A DNA stretch of 64,000 nucleotides from Branchiostoma floridae. Lineage: Eukaryota; Chordata; Leptocardii; Amphioxiformes; Branchiostomatidae. This document shows positions 36,103-47,321 of this stretch, one piece after another. How positions within the stretch are numbered: position 1 is the stretch's first letter; every line of letters starts with the position of its first letter. The notes beneath the pieces were generated by a model. The model had not been told where the DNA came from, made no database searches, and saw only the letters and a list, made by a program, of their open reading frames with translations. The DNA is taken from assembly GCF_000003815.2 (NCBI RefSeq), contig NC_049988.1, positions 1,718,678-1,782,677 on the forward strand, in the 5' to 3' direction. The translations under genes were made by a program, and so were the position numbers.

Positions 36103-39100
36103 ATGTCAGACTTTTCAGCGAATGTTCCTAACCCCAACCCTGTGATGACCGTACAACAATCTTCGACACCTGGTTTCAACAACAGTGATCTCGACACGGA
36201 TCATTCCACGCTACCTGCCCAAGTACCAAAGTAAGACTTTAACTTTTAACGTTATATACATTATGAGAAAACAAAGAATCTGCACATTTTTGTCGGTGGT
36301 AACTACCGCCTGCCTGGCCAAAACCTAAACATCGAGTGTAGATAGGACAAGTTTTGGTGAAAACGCCCTTTAACACATGTGCACTTCTCTTCTCGAGGTC
36401 CAGTTTCCTCACAGCTTCACCGTCCACGCGGTGAGGCCAGCCCTTGTCGCGACATGATCGTAAGGGTGTCAGAGGATAATTAGACATATTTCAATATAAC
36501 TTCCTAGTATTGTAACCTCTCAAATGCTGGCGACTTGGTGGTCAGCAACTTCTAATCTCCGCATGGTGGCTGGGCGACACCTAAATGACCAGCGTTGAAT
36601 CCGCTTGGAGATATTAAAAAAAAGTAACTTTCACCTAAGAGCACTCGCCACTGTCAAATTATCCTTTGTAATTTCCTTGAAAAAAAAGTCCCAAGTCTTC
36701 ATTCAGATCAGAGACAGTATACGTTAACTGACGTAACGTTATCAAAAATGTACAATCCAATGCAAAAATTCAGCGGAAATACTCTATTGTTTTGATACTG
36801 TATAACACCACTCAGCTATCCTTCTGTGCAGCGCCGGCGTTTATTTTCGGCGGGGGGCATTTTCCAAGAGAAACCGTATGTGCAGACGGCTTCTACGATT
36901 TCTCCCACCAAGGAGCTTTCGTCTGACTGGCGTGCTTCAAAAGAACAAAAGAAATGCAAATCAAACCTTCCTCAAACAATAACGACATCACCACACCAGA
37001 AGCCCACAAACCCAACCTCACTTGCAAGGAGGTGATAAAAATCTCTCTGTTTATATTGCTAGTGTTAGGGAAATTTGTGGCAAGCGTGCGCGGGAAAAGG
37101 CATTGGACGGGTCATTTAGCACAGGGCAGGCGGCATGAGAAGATTTAAATTTGTAAGGAGTGCGAATGAGCGGTGTCGCTTAGATATCAGACACTTTTTA
37201 AAAAGCCATCATAATTATAATGTGGCAAACCAGACGCGCCTACACCAAGAAGGTTGAACCTCCTTGCCCACACACACAAACGTGACCTAATGATGAAGAC
37301 CTTTTTTTAAAAAATAAGTAAAGACCTTTATTGCACATTTTTGCCCCAAATGGGCCAAGTAAATATCTCATAGTAACAAGTATAAACATGTAACAATGGT
37401 AACAATCATGCCATTATATATCTATATGTAAGTGAATTTTATGGATGATTATCCCGACAGACTGCAAAAATAGTTAGATAGGGCGGAAAAAACAAGATAA
37501 AAAAACAAGATGAGAAAATAAGATTCAAAATAGACATCACGGCCAACTGAGCATTCATTTCTGTATTCAAGACAAGTACTGGTGTATTAAAAATAAAAGT
37601 TACACTAGTGTGGTGGACCGGTGTTTACTTATCAAGTTGGCAACTATACTCATGCATGGCTGCCATATTTGTGCCATTTTTAAAACTATCCAATTCCAAC
37701 TAGTTTCACTTCTGCAACTAAACTTCTACAATTCCAATCAACAGACTACATGTGAAGCTAAAATTTGCCCATTTTGGGATAATTTGTCATCACGTTGACC
37801 ATCTCTTAAGAAGAAAAATTTCTTGTTTTTCTTTTTAAATCAGGTGATTTTTAATGAGCGTGCTGATGTCATCCACAAAATTTACATGCTTTGACCTAAT
37901 CTGCAGTAGTACATTTGACTTCATGATCATCTCACCTCTTGCATGGTACTTGCATAAATGTAGCTAGCTGTATGATTGGTTAGAGTAATGGTATCTTGAA
38001 CTAAAAGGCTGAGAGGAATATAAGGTCATGTAAATTTCTCTTTACTATTCAAGCATCTGAAGTGGAGAAAATTCATTGTACGTGACGCGCCAAGTGCAGG
38101 GCAGGATGTTAATAATAAGTTCTATTAAAGAGGTTCTGAATTATCTAAGCACAAGTACTAGTTCTGGTGAAGTAAGAACAAGATATCTTACTACATGCAA
38201 CAACAAAGCCTATAATGTATGCTAGTATGTAACAGATATGGCAGCATTTTGTAGGCCTTTCAATAACTAAAGCTCCATTGCCCCAATTAGCAACAATTGC
38301 ATAATAAAAATTAAAAAAATTAAAAGCTAATGATGTATTTCTGATGGTAAATTTCTATCATTTTTGTCATTAAAGCAAAATCAAGTGCATTTCATAGATG
38401 TAATACACAAGAGGCGAGTAGAAACAGTTTCCTGGTTCCCGAGAATTGAACCTGGGCCCGCCATTTTGATAACCCAACATCATAATTGCTACTCCAAAAG
38501 ATCTAGACAATTAAGAATGGTCAGTTGGGGGTGCCTGAACAGATCACATGTCACAGATTAGATCCTCTGCAGTCCAGATTTATTAATGCTACCAATATCA
38601 AATACTGCAGCAGCAGAACAGAGTGGACTAGTACCTACCAAGAAATATCAACATTCACTCAGGATTTCTTGAGTTTTGCTATTCATGCACACACGTATCA
38701 CACTTACAGTTACAGACAATATACAAATTCACATACACAGACCTGCACACACACAAACACACACACACACACACACACACATACTCATTCAGTCACACAT
38801 ACACTCATATACACTAACAAACACACACACAAACTAATTCACACTCATACACACACTAATAGACATATTCACACACTCATAAATACACACACATACCCTA
38901 ACACACTCACATAAACAGAGTGACACACACACTCATACAGGGTTGTAGCCAGCCTGAAATCATTTTCAGTCCCCTTGATTTTGAATGGGAATCCTATTGA
39001 GCACTGAATGCCTGGTGTGACGTTGCGCGTCATTTCTAGTGGGTCTGGGTCCCAGAAAAGTTTTTAATCAAGACCCTCTGAAACAAAATTTCCTGCATTT

Positions 39101-42100
39101 TGAGACTGAATGGGGAAAACTTTTTTCAGTCCCCAGCTGCAAAATTCCTTCGTAAGCTGCAAAATTCCTTCGTAGGACTGAAGGACAGGTGCTGGCTACA
39201 ACCCTGCACTCATACACACAGACACACACATTTACACATAGATATAATCTGAAAGACATAACCACTCCTTTTGATAGAGCAAAGAATCTTTCAATTTTGT
39301 AGTTAAGGTAAAGTAGAAGATGAAGTACATTTACCGTAGATTGCCCTTTGTATGATAATTCTATTTGACTGTGTGTTAAATAGATCTCTCCCCTTCAGAC
39401 ACTTGAAAAGTAAAGAGAAATTCATATTCCTTACAGCTTTTGATAAATCAACTCTAACAATCCAGACAGCTAGCTATATTTATGCAATCACCAAGAAGCG
39501 AGAGGAAGTTGAATGTACGAGAGTAAATTAGACATATATAATATTAATATATGCACATACACATACAGAATGCATGACTGTTTCCATTGTTACATGTATA
39601 TATGATTGTGACCTATAATCAGCCCATTGGGCAAAAATGTGTGATAAAGGTCTTCTTTATATATTCAATACACTAATCCATACAGGCACAAATACACTAA
39701 CACACACACACACACACACACATTCACACACTCAGGCACACTCACTCACACACACACACACACAAATGGCTACTTTAAAATTCTTCAAGGTACTTTTAAG
39801 AAGACCAACTCATGTGAATACATGTAACGTTACATGTTCTGTCATATGATACAGTAGATGTATTGGACATTTGGTTGTTTCAATTCAGAGCTGATTTAAA
39901 TCAATATGCATTTCTTCCTGCCAGGAAACGAAGAAAAAACTTTACGGCAGAAGAGGTGGCTATCCTGAATGATCTGTGGGGCAAAGGGATGACCGAGGCC
40001 CGGTCAACAGGGGCCCAGAGACTGGTAGAGCAGGCTGCCGCACTCACTCACAGCACTACAACGGAGATAAAGGTCAGTGTTCCTCACATAGCATGCATGA
40101 CATTTAACATGGGTTTACAAGCAGACAACAAGCCTGAGGAAAAAAATTCAATTTGAAAAAACATTGATACAATATCAAAATATCAAAAGAACTGTATGAA
40201 ATTTGTTCACTTCTGTGTTCCTTTTTCAGACATGGGTCCACAATAAGAGGAAGAACTTGCAGAAGGCAGGTGGCAACGCACGACCCAAACGAGTGCGACC
40301 AACCAAGAGGAAGAAATCTGCTCAAAATGTCTATTTGAGTCAGAGGCTAGCAGGTGCGCCTCTAATTTAATGCACATACATTTGCCTGGGTTAACATCAA
40401 GTAATACCCGATCGTTACAAACATCACAGCAAAAATATTGTTGGTTGTGAAAACAAAAAATTTACAGTACTTGTAATAACATTGTACAAACGTCAACTAC
40501 ATTGTACACTGCTACACACTGCTATAATCTCAAACTAGAGTCGGCACAGCACAGTGTTTCAACGAAATACTTAGACAACGGAGCAGATGGATTATATGGA
40601 GAGCATGATTAAGCCAAGAAAAAAAAGATGTTCAAATTGTTAACAACAAAGTGTCATTTCAGAAAATAGACCTTACCAGTAATTTTGACAAAAGAATTTA
40701 GTTACAACAATGATTTTGAAAAAGGTATTGTGAGTTAACTGTACTTTCTTCTAACTACCTACTTTTCACTAAACCCCAAACTATCATATCCGATGTGAAT
40801 ATAGAGGGAGCAACATTAACTGCGGCTCAGCAGGAGTACAGGGAGATCAAGGCTGAGAATGGGGATAGGCTGCGGCTGCTGCAGGCAGAGGCCAAACAGG
40901 CCAAGCCTGTAACCCTTGAAGACCTGTCGACAAAAGACAAGAGGCTGGAAGCCAAGACTCTGATTAAGAAGTTACAAGACCTGGTGAGAAGGTTCATCTT
41001 CCTAACAAGTAACAGCAAATCTTTTCATATGAAAAACAACTAATGCTAGTAGTGTCAGCAACAGTACCATATTTTAACTTTGGCTTTGCAGTTTTTTATG
41101 TAATGTGGAGAAACGTTAAGCTATCATGTCTTATTAGGCACTATTTAGTGACGTTGATAATTTTATTAAAATGAAACGACTGAATTTTGTTTCAGGCACA
41201 CGAGTTTGAGACCTGCAATATGGAGGTTGCTGTGCTGCTGTTCAGCAAAGACCACCCAGGAGTGGGCTGTATTGGAACCAGAAAAGGGAAACAGTTCCTT
41301 ATAGACCAAGAGCCCCACACTGCTTTATCTTTACAATTTGCCAAAGCCATGAATGGTAAATTTTTGTTGAAATCTTTTTTTTCTTCTTAAAAGTCAATCC
41401 GTTAACAAACGTTGTTGAATACTGATTGATTTCGAAAGTGAGTAAAAGTAGATTTTAATTCATACTTGCTGTGGCCTTAATGACAAAACAAAGTACATCA
41501 ACTGATCATGCATCCTTTTCCAGATGGAAAGGTCCCAGAAGCGGCTAACAACACATGTACACTAGACCTGGCAAAGGAAGTCAGAGCCATGCTCAGTGAG
41601 AAGTATGGTAGGTGCACTTCCTTAACTGTCATTAGTAATTTTGGTGCTATTTATAATGGCTCACATAATTCTGACTAAAGTAACACACATTGGAAAACAG
41701 TTTTTGATTCCACTTACTTACATTGTACAAAACTGCTCGTTTCTCATTTGAAAGGTTATTATCAACATCAGAGCTACATTTTTAAACCAAATATATGAAC
41801 AATTTTCAGAGGCCCTGACAGGCGACAAACGAGGGTTTCCATACCAAAGGTTTAGCCTGAAGGATGGAAGCATCACCGTGCACTGGATTCCTGAGGGCAT
41901 AAGCATCGACCACATTGCATCCATTCGTAAGGACCAGCTGGAAGCACTCCTTCAGGAAAAGGACAACATAACAGTTGAAAGTAAGTTTTTAAGGTATTCA
42001 GTATCTATTGCACATTGTATCAATTGATCTTATCATAGATAATTATCTTATACTAGAGTACCATAACTTCAGAATCAAGACAGAAATCCACGAAAAGCTG

Positions 42101-43444
42101 CCTTGTTTCTACTTTTTGGACTTGATTTAACTTAACTTAATTCTACCACTTGCTATAGTACCACCAAGAATTTAAAATCCCTGTTATAGAGAGGCCTCCA
42201 CAAGATTGTTTTGAAAATCTTATTTTGTAAAGTAATTGTACCTCAGATTACAGATGGTAAAAACTTAAAAGGACAGACACTACACACTAGCTTGCTTTCA
42301 AACGGAAATAGAAGTAATTTAAGTATTACATATGCCAAAAAAGAAATATGGAATCTGATAATTGTTATGAAAAATGTTTCACTTGTCAGTTCACAGCACA
42401 CCGAACCCACATGCTCCTGATCCCAGCAGTTCAGCCGCAGGCACATCAATGGGTGAGTCCCAGCTGCAGGAGACAAACTCCACCTCCATGGATATGGCAG
42501 TGGCTACAACAGGTCCCGCAACCAGCAGGATGGAGGAGTCCATGGAGATGGATACAGAGACAGGAACTGGTGGAGTGGATGAGGAAGTGTCAGAGAACAC
42601 TAATCCTGCAGGACCAGGTATGGGACCAATTCTTTGACTTCTTTGAAGTTGTCCTGAAAAGATGATTGTTTTATCATCATGTTTTATCAAAGATGTCCAA
42701 CATGTACAAAGACCTGGTAACATGCACATGGCCTACTAACTTCAGCAAGTATTGACCAAGGTAAAGTCTTAATTGATATCAGATATGCAAAACGAACAGA
42801 TATACAACAACGCAACTATATTGAGACTTTTATTTCTTTAACTGAAAAATAGCATGAATTACGAAAGAAGATAACTATTATATTGTTGTGACTGAAAAAG
42901 AGACTGTGCATACAAGCTAATAGAATTTGGTGTTTTCAAAATGTTTTCTACAGGTACTGAATGCATGGAGCTGTTGCTGAACTTGGAAAGAAAGATTTCT
43001 GAGAAAGTGACACAGCAGCAGACAGAAGACAGTGAAGGAGAGGAGAACATTTCACAGAGTGACAAAAGGAAGACTAAAGGAAGAAAGGGCAAGGGGAAGG
43101 GCGAGGGGAAGAGCAAGGGGAAGGGCGAGGGCAAGGGGAAGGGCAAGGGGAAGGGCGAGTTGAAGGGCAAGGGGAAGGGCGAGTTGAAGGGCAAGGGGAA
43201 GGGCAAGGGGAAGGGCGAGTTGAAGGGCAAGGGGAAGGGCGAGTTGAAGGGCAAGGGGAAGAGCAAGGGGAAGAGTAAAGAGAGCAGCGAGTATTATTTT
43301 GTAGAGAAAATTATGGACACACGCATGAAAGAAGGTGAGATCCAATTCTATGTCAAATGGCAGGACTATCCTGAAAAGGATAACACATGGGAGCCATGGT
43401 ACAATATTCCCTCGGAAGTCAGACAGAATCTCTGCCAGTACTAG
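36103..43444 (+). CDS. Homeodomain-like and chromodomain protein (gene B), 9 exons, 570 aa
   Basis: Exons: 36103-36230, 39925-40072, 40230-40353, 40805-40983, 41196-41355, 41524-41607, 41810-41980, 42390-42617, 42954-43444. All junctions are GT-AG, all phases fit, and the 1713-nt frame is open. Residues 1-42 are polar. About 43-104 look like a diverged homeodomain: basic KKRRKNFTAEE, helix with ILNDLW, and a recognition helix TWVHNKRKNLQK (W and N at positions 48 and 51 of the fold). A basic tail, a helical stretch and an unrecognised middle region (FETCNMEVAVLLFSKD, FPYQRFSLKDGS) follow, then an acidic Ser/Thr-rich part, a Lys-Gly repeat (KGKGE) and a chromodomain (about 517-570: YYFVEKIMD, FYVKWQDYP, NTWEPW). 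A chromodomain usually reads methylated histone tails. Lying between the same TIRs as gene A, it is probably an accessory or targeting protein of the transposon; this is inference. Confidence 0.85.
37300..37420 (-). mobile_element. LINE 3' tail fragment, gene B intron 1
   Basis: AAGACCTTTATTGCACATTT, then TGCCCCAAATGGGCCAAG; on the minus strand a tail with GCAATAAAGG. A related tail in + orientation is near 39615-39655. Confidence 0.5.
38740..38937. repeat. Degenerate (CA)n tract in gene B intron 1
   Basis: ACACACAC runs mixed with CTCATAC and ACTAA units; continues at 39207 after the MITE. Confidence 0.9.
38938..39206. mobile_element. hAT-like MITE in gene B intron 1
   Basis: Terminal repeats CAGGGTTGTAGCCAGC and GCTGGCTACAACCCTG are perfect 16-bp inverses. 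An 8-bp duplication CACTCATA flanks it (38930-38937, 39207-39214). CAGGG ends plus an 8-bp target are typical of hAT. It has no transposase frame. A 20-bp piece (GCTGCAAAATTCCTTCGTA) is doubled inside. Confidence 0.92.
39690..39765. repeat. (CA)n microsatellite in gene B intron 1
   Basis: ACACACAC tract with CTCAGGCACACTC interruption. Confidence 0.9.
43083..43275 (+). repeat. Purine-only coding repeat (Lys-Gly-Lys-Gly-Glu)
   Basis: Units AAGGGGAAGGGCGAG and AAGGGCAAGGGGAAG repeat in the last exon of gene B. The + strand is nearly all purine. It encodes a basic linker before the chromodomain. Length is likely variable between copies. Large minus-strand frames here are shadows. Confidence 0.9.
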
Positions 43445-45087
43445 TATTCTCACTCTCTCAGTAGTATTACACTCCTTTACCAGCTTTGAAACTATGTAAT
43501 GGCACTGTAGGATTTGCTCGGAGATTATATTTCGATACAGTTGAACCAGAAACAACCACCTGTAGATGATGCTAGTAAAACTAATATATCAGTCTACATT
43601 GTGTAAGTTAATGCAGAAAACATTCCAAAGTGTACTCTATAATAAGAAGTTACTGACACATACTTCAATGTTTATAAAGATTCCAAACATAGAAGTGTAT
43701 TAAAATCTTAGGGCAGTATCTCTGTTGTTTGTACAATTGTTAAAAGCCTGTACTGATCTCCAAGCAGATGTAATATTATTGATAAGATTTTACCTCAATC
43801 TCATTGCCTTACACATGTTTATGCCAAATTCTTTCCAGCCTTTCAACTATTGCACTTTGTATTAGAGTTTGTAATGACTCCTGCTCACAAAGCACATAGA
43901 ATGAGCCACATTATTACATAAGATCACCAGCTAGTACTGTTAAAAATACAATCTTTTGCAAAATACAATAGGACAGAATGTTATCCTGGTGCGGCGGTGG
44001 TGCCACTTATGGTTCATGTATCTGAATTCTCATAGGCAACCAAGGGGGTGGGGACAGGCAAGTTTGTTTGTTTTTTACACTTAATTTAATTCAATTGGAT
44101 TTGTTGTGGGATGAAGCCTTACATGAACACATAAACTTAATCCAGATTCTGTCTGGCACAAACTACATCCATTTCATATGATGGCATTGTAAAATTAGTA
44201 TCTGACTTGTTTATTTGCCTTCCTATTTTGTTCTTTTTCACTTGTACAAGTTGTGGTTTTCACTTGTACTAGTTGTGGTTTTCACTTGTACAAGTTGTGG
44301 TTTCTAAGTAAGTCTGTGAACAGAAAGATTATGCTACTGACATAAGTACGGAGGTCAGTCACTTCGACCGGAAGAGTTGTTAAGTGTTCCACACTGTTAG
44401 TAAAGTAACCAAGCCCGCAAACCTCACTGTCATCTCTGTGCATGCATGAAAGGGAGAGTGTAGATAATTTAAAACCCTATATGGCTACAGCAAATGAAAG
44501 ATTCTCATGAATTAGGACAAGCAGGAATTAGGTAAGGTCTGGCAGTTATGTGTTAGTAAGTTGTGGATTCAATACTCAGTACTCTTTCTGTTACCCTGTT
44601 GTTCTCTACACCATCTTCCACTTCCAGGATCATCCTAGATTTCAGGATTATGACTAGGGTAGAAAGGATCACAAGGTGTTGTTCACATTGCTCTAACTGG
44701 CTCCTAACGAATGCATTCCTGTCAAAAGTCAGTATTGACAAGAACATCCAGTAAATAGATCCTTCAGAAACCCAATTATGCAACAAAACTCCATAGAACA
44801 GAAAACTCAATGAATCAATTAAGGTGTTTGCAGTGTAGGGAAAGGTGTACCCTCTTAGGCTAATGTTACATTTCAAAACCAGGGCCCAGCCGGGATGGAG
44901 TTCCATAACCTCATACCTTACCTAAATGATAATAACCTTTTTGAGTGATGTACCAAAGATGTTTATCATTGATTATGCCAGTCCTCATTTACATAGATCA
45001 TCCTTCAAAGGAACACCCAGTTAATAGTGCAAACATTTCTGATAAATGAAGAAGAAACATTAGAAATGATAATTACCATAAATGATA
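43445..45087. other. Gene B 3' UTR and gene-free DNA
   Basis: AT-rich with no recognised exon. ATTAAA near 43699 is a possible polyadenylation signal. It contains the small palindromic repeat at 44239-44304. Confidence 0.45.
44239..44304. repeat. 22-bp unit x 3, each with a 12-bp palindrome
   Basis: Unit CACTTGTACAAGTTGTGGTT plus TT, three times in tandem. ACTTGTACAAGT is a perfect palindrome; the middle unit has ACTTGTACTAGT. Confidence 0.9.
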
Positions 45088-45275
45088 TACTGTAAATGCA
45101 GAAATGTTCGCGGAGGATTACTGTTCGCGGTTTTCACGACGGCCGCTTCACCGCGAACATTTTTCCATAACGATAAGAGACTATGCGCATGGTGCTACCG
45201 CAAAATCACAGCGATAAGTCCATTTTCCCGCTACCGCAAAATTAAATCCCCGCAAACTTAAATACATTTACAGTA
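45088..45275. mobile_element. MITE with TACTGTAAATG ends
   Basis: Left end TACTGTAAATGCAGAAATG, right end ACATTTACAGTA (imperfect inverse), with internal CGCGGA/TCCGCG-like parts around GTTCGCGG and CCGCGAACA. 188 bp, no frame. Confidence 0.75.
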
Positions 45276-45990
45276 ATCATTATGGGTATTTCTTGTTTTG
45301 CTAGATGTTTCACATATTTGCCTTGATGAATACATAAGAATAATATTAAATGAGAAAAAAGATATGCCAACCCTTTCTAGAGTTATTCTCTTTCAAAGTT
45401 TAAATGAAATCTTCTTTCCAAGAGCTATCAACCACTATTTAAAAATAATTTCCATTGTACTTCTGGAACAAGAGATACAATGTATCAGAATAAGTTTTAC
45501 TACAGTATCATAACAAGCTGCTAGAGGGCCCCATATGTAATCTGTTTGAGGTGACATACGTTTGTGACACAGTTATATACCTATAGTATATATCTAGGTG
45601 ACACAATTTAGACACAAATACAAATGCTGCTGAAAACATAACCTTCTTGGCAAAGGTAACAATGCTCGAGGACGTTATATAATAATAATTCATGTCATAC
45701 CAGGGCCGCGATAACGTTTGATACAGGTGTTCGGAATCGTGTGATAATAAGCCGTAACACACGGGCTTAATTATCAATTAGAAGTTGTATCACACAGGCT
45801 TCCATCGAATATTTCGAACATACACTGCACACGCCAGAGTGGCGTAGTCGAAAATTCGAATACCTGACTCGGACATTGGACCATTGCTGTTGTAACGTTT
45901 GTTTGAGGGCACCAATTTCTTTAACTTATGGCGCATTTCGCATCCAAATACAGGTGGATGTGTTTTCTCAGGTGGGTATGACATAAATAA

Positions 45991-46122
45991 ATACAACACG
46001 GTGTATTCCGCATCACCCTCAGCCCCAGCCCTCCCGCGGGTCGGATCACCCTCCAGCCGTCGGGCGATCCTTCCCGCGGTAGGGCTGGTACCTCGGGTGA
46101 TACGGAATACACGGTGTTGTAT
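45991..46122. mobile_element. Small foldback MITE (ATACAACACGG ends)
   Basis: ATACAACACGGTGTATTCCG at the left pairs with CGGAATACACGGTGTTGTAT at the right, with CCTCCCGCGG/CCGCGGTAGGG pairing inside. 132 bp, no frame. Confidence 0.85.
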
Positions 46123-46548
46123 TCTATATAAAACCTTGCAATGCCCCGTCTGAGGTCACCTACTTCTAAATTTGTATGTCATGTGTGGTGCTTGTATATT
46201 TTGAACACATACCTTTTCATCCTTTCAAAACATATTTTCGTTCATAAAAATATCTTAAATGCTTAGCAATTTTCTTTCAAGCCTCATTGTAGATCCTGAT
46301 ATGTGTAGTCCATTGCATTCATATTAGTATTCTCCTAAGAAAATCCTACTTTGCCCTCTTACTGAGGTGGATTTGGCAGATCCTTGAAGCTGAATTCGGA
46401 CCGTTCATACTAGGGGTGGATAATGGTATGGTGGACCGGTACAAAACCGTTTTTCTTAGTGGACCGGTCCTGAAAAACCAGACCTGAAAAAAATTGGTGG
46501 ACCGGATGTTGGACCTATCATAAACAAAACAGATTATATAATCAGGTA

Positions 46549-47308
46549 ATGATACGATTTTTAAGACTTTATATCCGTACACAAAAATAAAGCGCTTACC
46601 AACAAGCTTTCGATCAGTCCTCTGATCCTTCTCAAGTTGTAATGACCCAAGACCTAAGTCGCACTTCCGGAACGGAAGTGTGACGTCAGTAAAGGGTCAA
46701 AGGTGCTTGACAGTCGGTATCGGCCCCCGTCTCGGTTGAGGGAAGGTTGGTGGGCTCTGATGTAAATGGCCTCTTTCACTCCCCTGAGAAAGTAATCCTG
46801 TTCGGAATCAAGTATCTCCACCTTGTCGAAATCCACAGAGTGTCCCGGAGATTCTATGTGGATGTGTTGTGCCACCTCCGATGTTTTAACTGAGCTGGGC
46901 CGTCTATGCTCTAGAAACCTGGTTCTGAGAGCGCGGCTAGTTTCACCTACGTAGGACTCCTGACAAGGGCCACGGATGTTTTGGCCTTGGCAAGGAATGT
47001 GGTAAATGACACCACACTTATCAGCCTTTGGAGTTTTATCCTTAGGTGCAACCAAATACTGTCTCAGGGTCTTTGTGGGTTTGAAGCACGTTTTGGGCCG
47101 ATACCGACTGTCAAGCACCTTTGACCCTTTACTGACGTCACACTTCCGTTCCGGAAGTGCGACTTAGGTCTTGGGTCATTACAACTTGAGAAGGATCAGA
47201 GGACTGATCGAAAGCTTGTTGGTAAGCGCTTTATTTTTGTGTACGGATATAAAGTCTTAAAAATCGTATCATTATGTTAACTACCGTCACAGATGAACTT
47301 ACATTCAA
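46549..47308 (-). mobile_element. Penelope-like element, truncated, with inverted terminal arms
   Basis: A 13-bp duplication ATATAATCAGGTA flanks it (46536-46548, 47309-47321). Inside are two inverted arms (46548-46726 and 47095-47273) that match at every base of 179, plus a 35-bp extension next to the right arm. Terminal arms in inverted order and a short extra end are known from Penelope-like elements. The core keeps only a GIY-YIG endonuclease; the reverse transcriptase is absent. Confidence 0.85.
46654..47118 (-). pseudogene. GIY-YIG endonuclease fragment of Penelope-like element
   Basis: About 150 residues on the minus strand. The GIY-YIG core is seen as CGVIYHIPC, then SYVGETSRALRTRFLEHRR (second Y, catalytic-type R), and further on AIYIRAHQPSLNRD at the end of the domain. 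Cysteines around CGVIYHIPC and GPCQE fit the Penelope type. The frame has no upstream reverse transcriptase and its two ends run into the terminal arms, so it is a remnant. The first codon of the open frame is GTG, not a true start. Confidence 0.8.
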
Positions 47309-47321
47309 ATATAATCAGGTA

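Noticed and set aside
38410-38510. tRNA gene or tRNA-derived SINE on the minus strand
   Set aside because: A B-box-like GGTTCAATTCTC is visible, but no cloverleaf could be completed.
42859-43555. Pro/Leu-rich minus-strand open frames
   Set aside because: Antisense of the Lys-Gly repeat in gene B; no homology-like motif or splice support.
46548-47273. Hammerhead ribozyme in the Penelope-like arms
   Set aside because: Penelope arms often hold one. I saw CTGATCGAAA but not the full core and stems by eye, so I do not annotate it.
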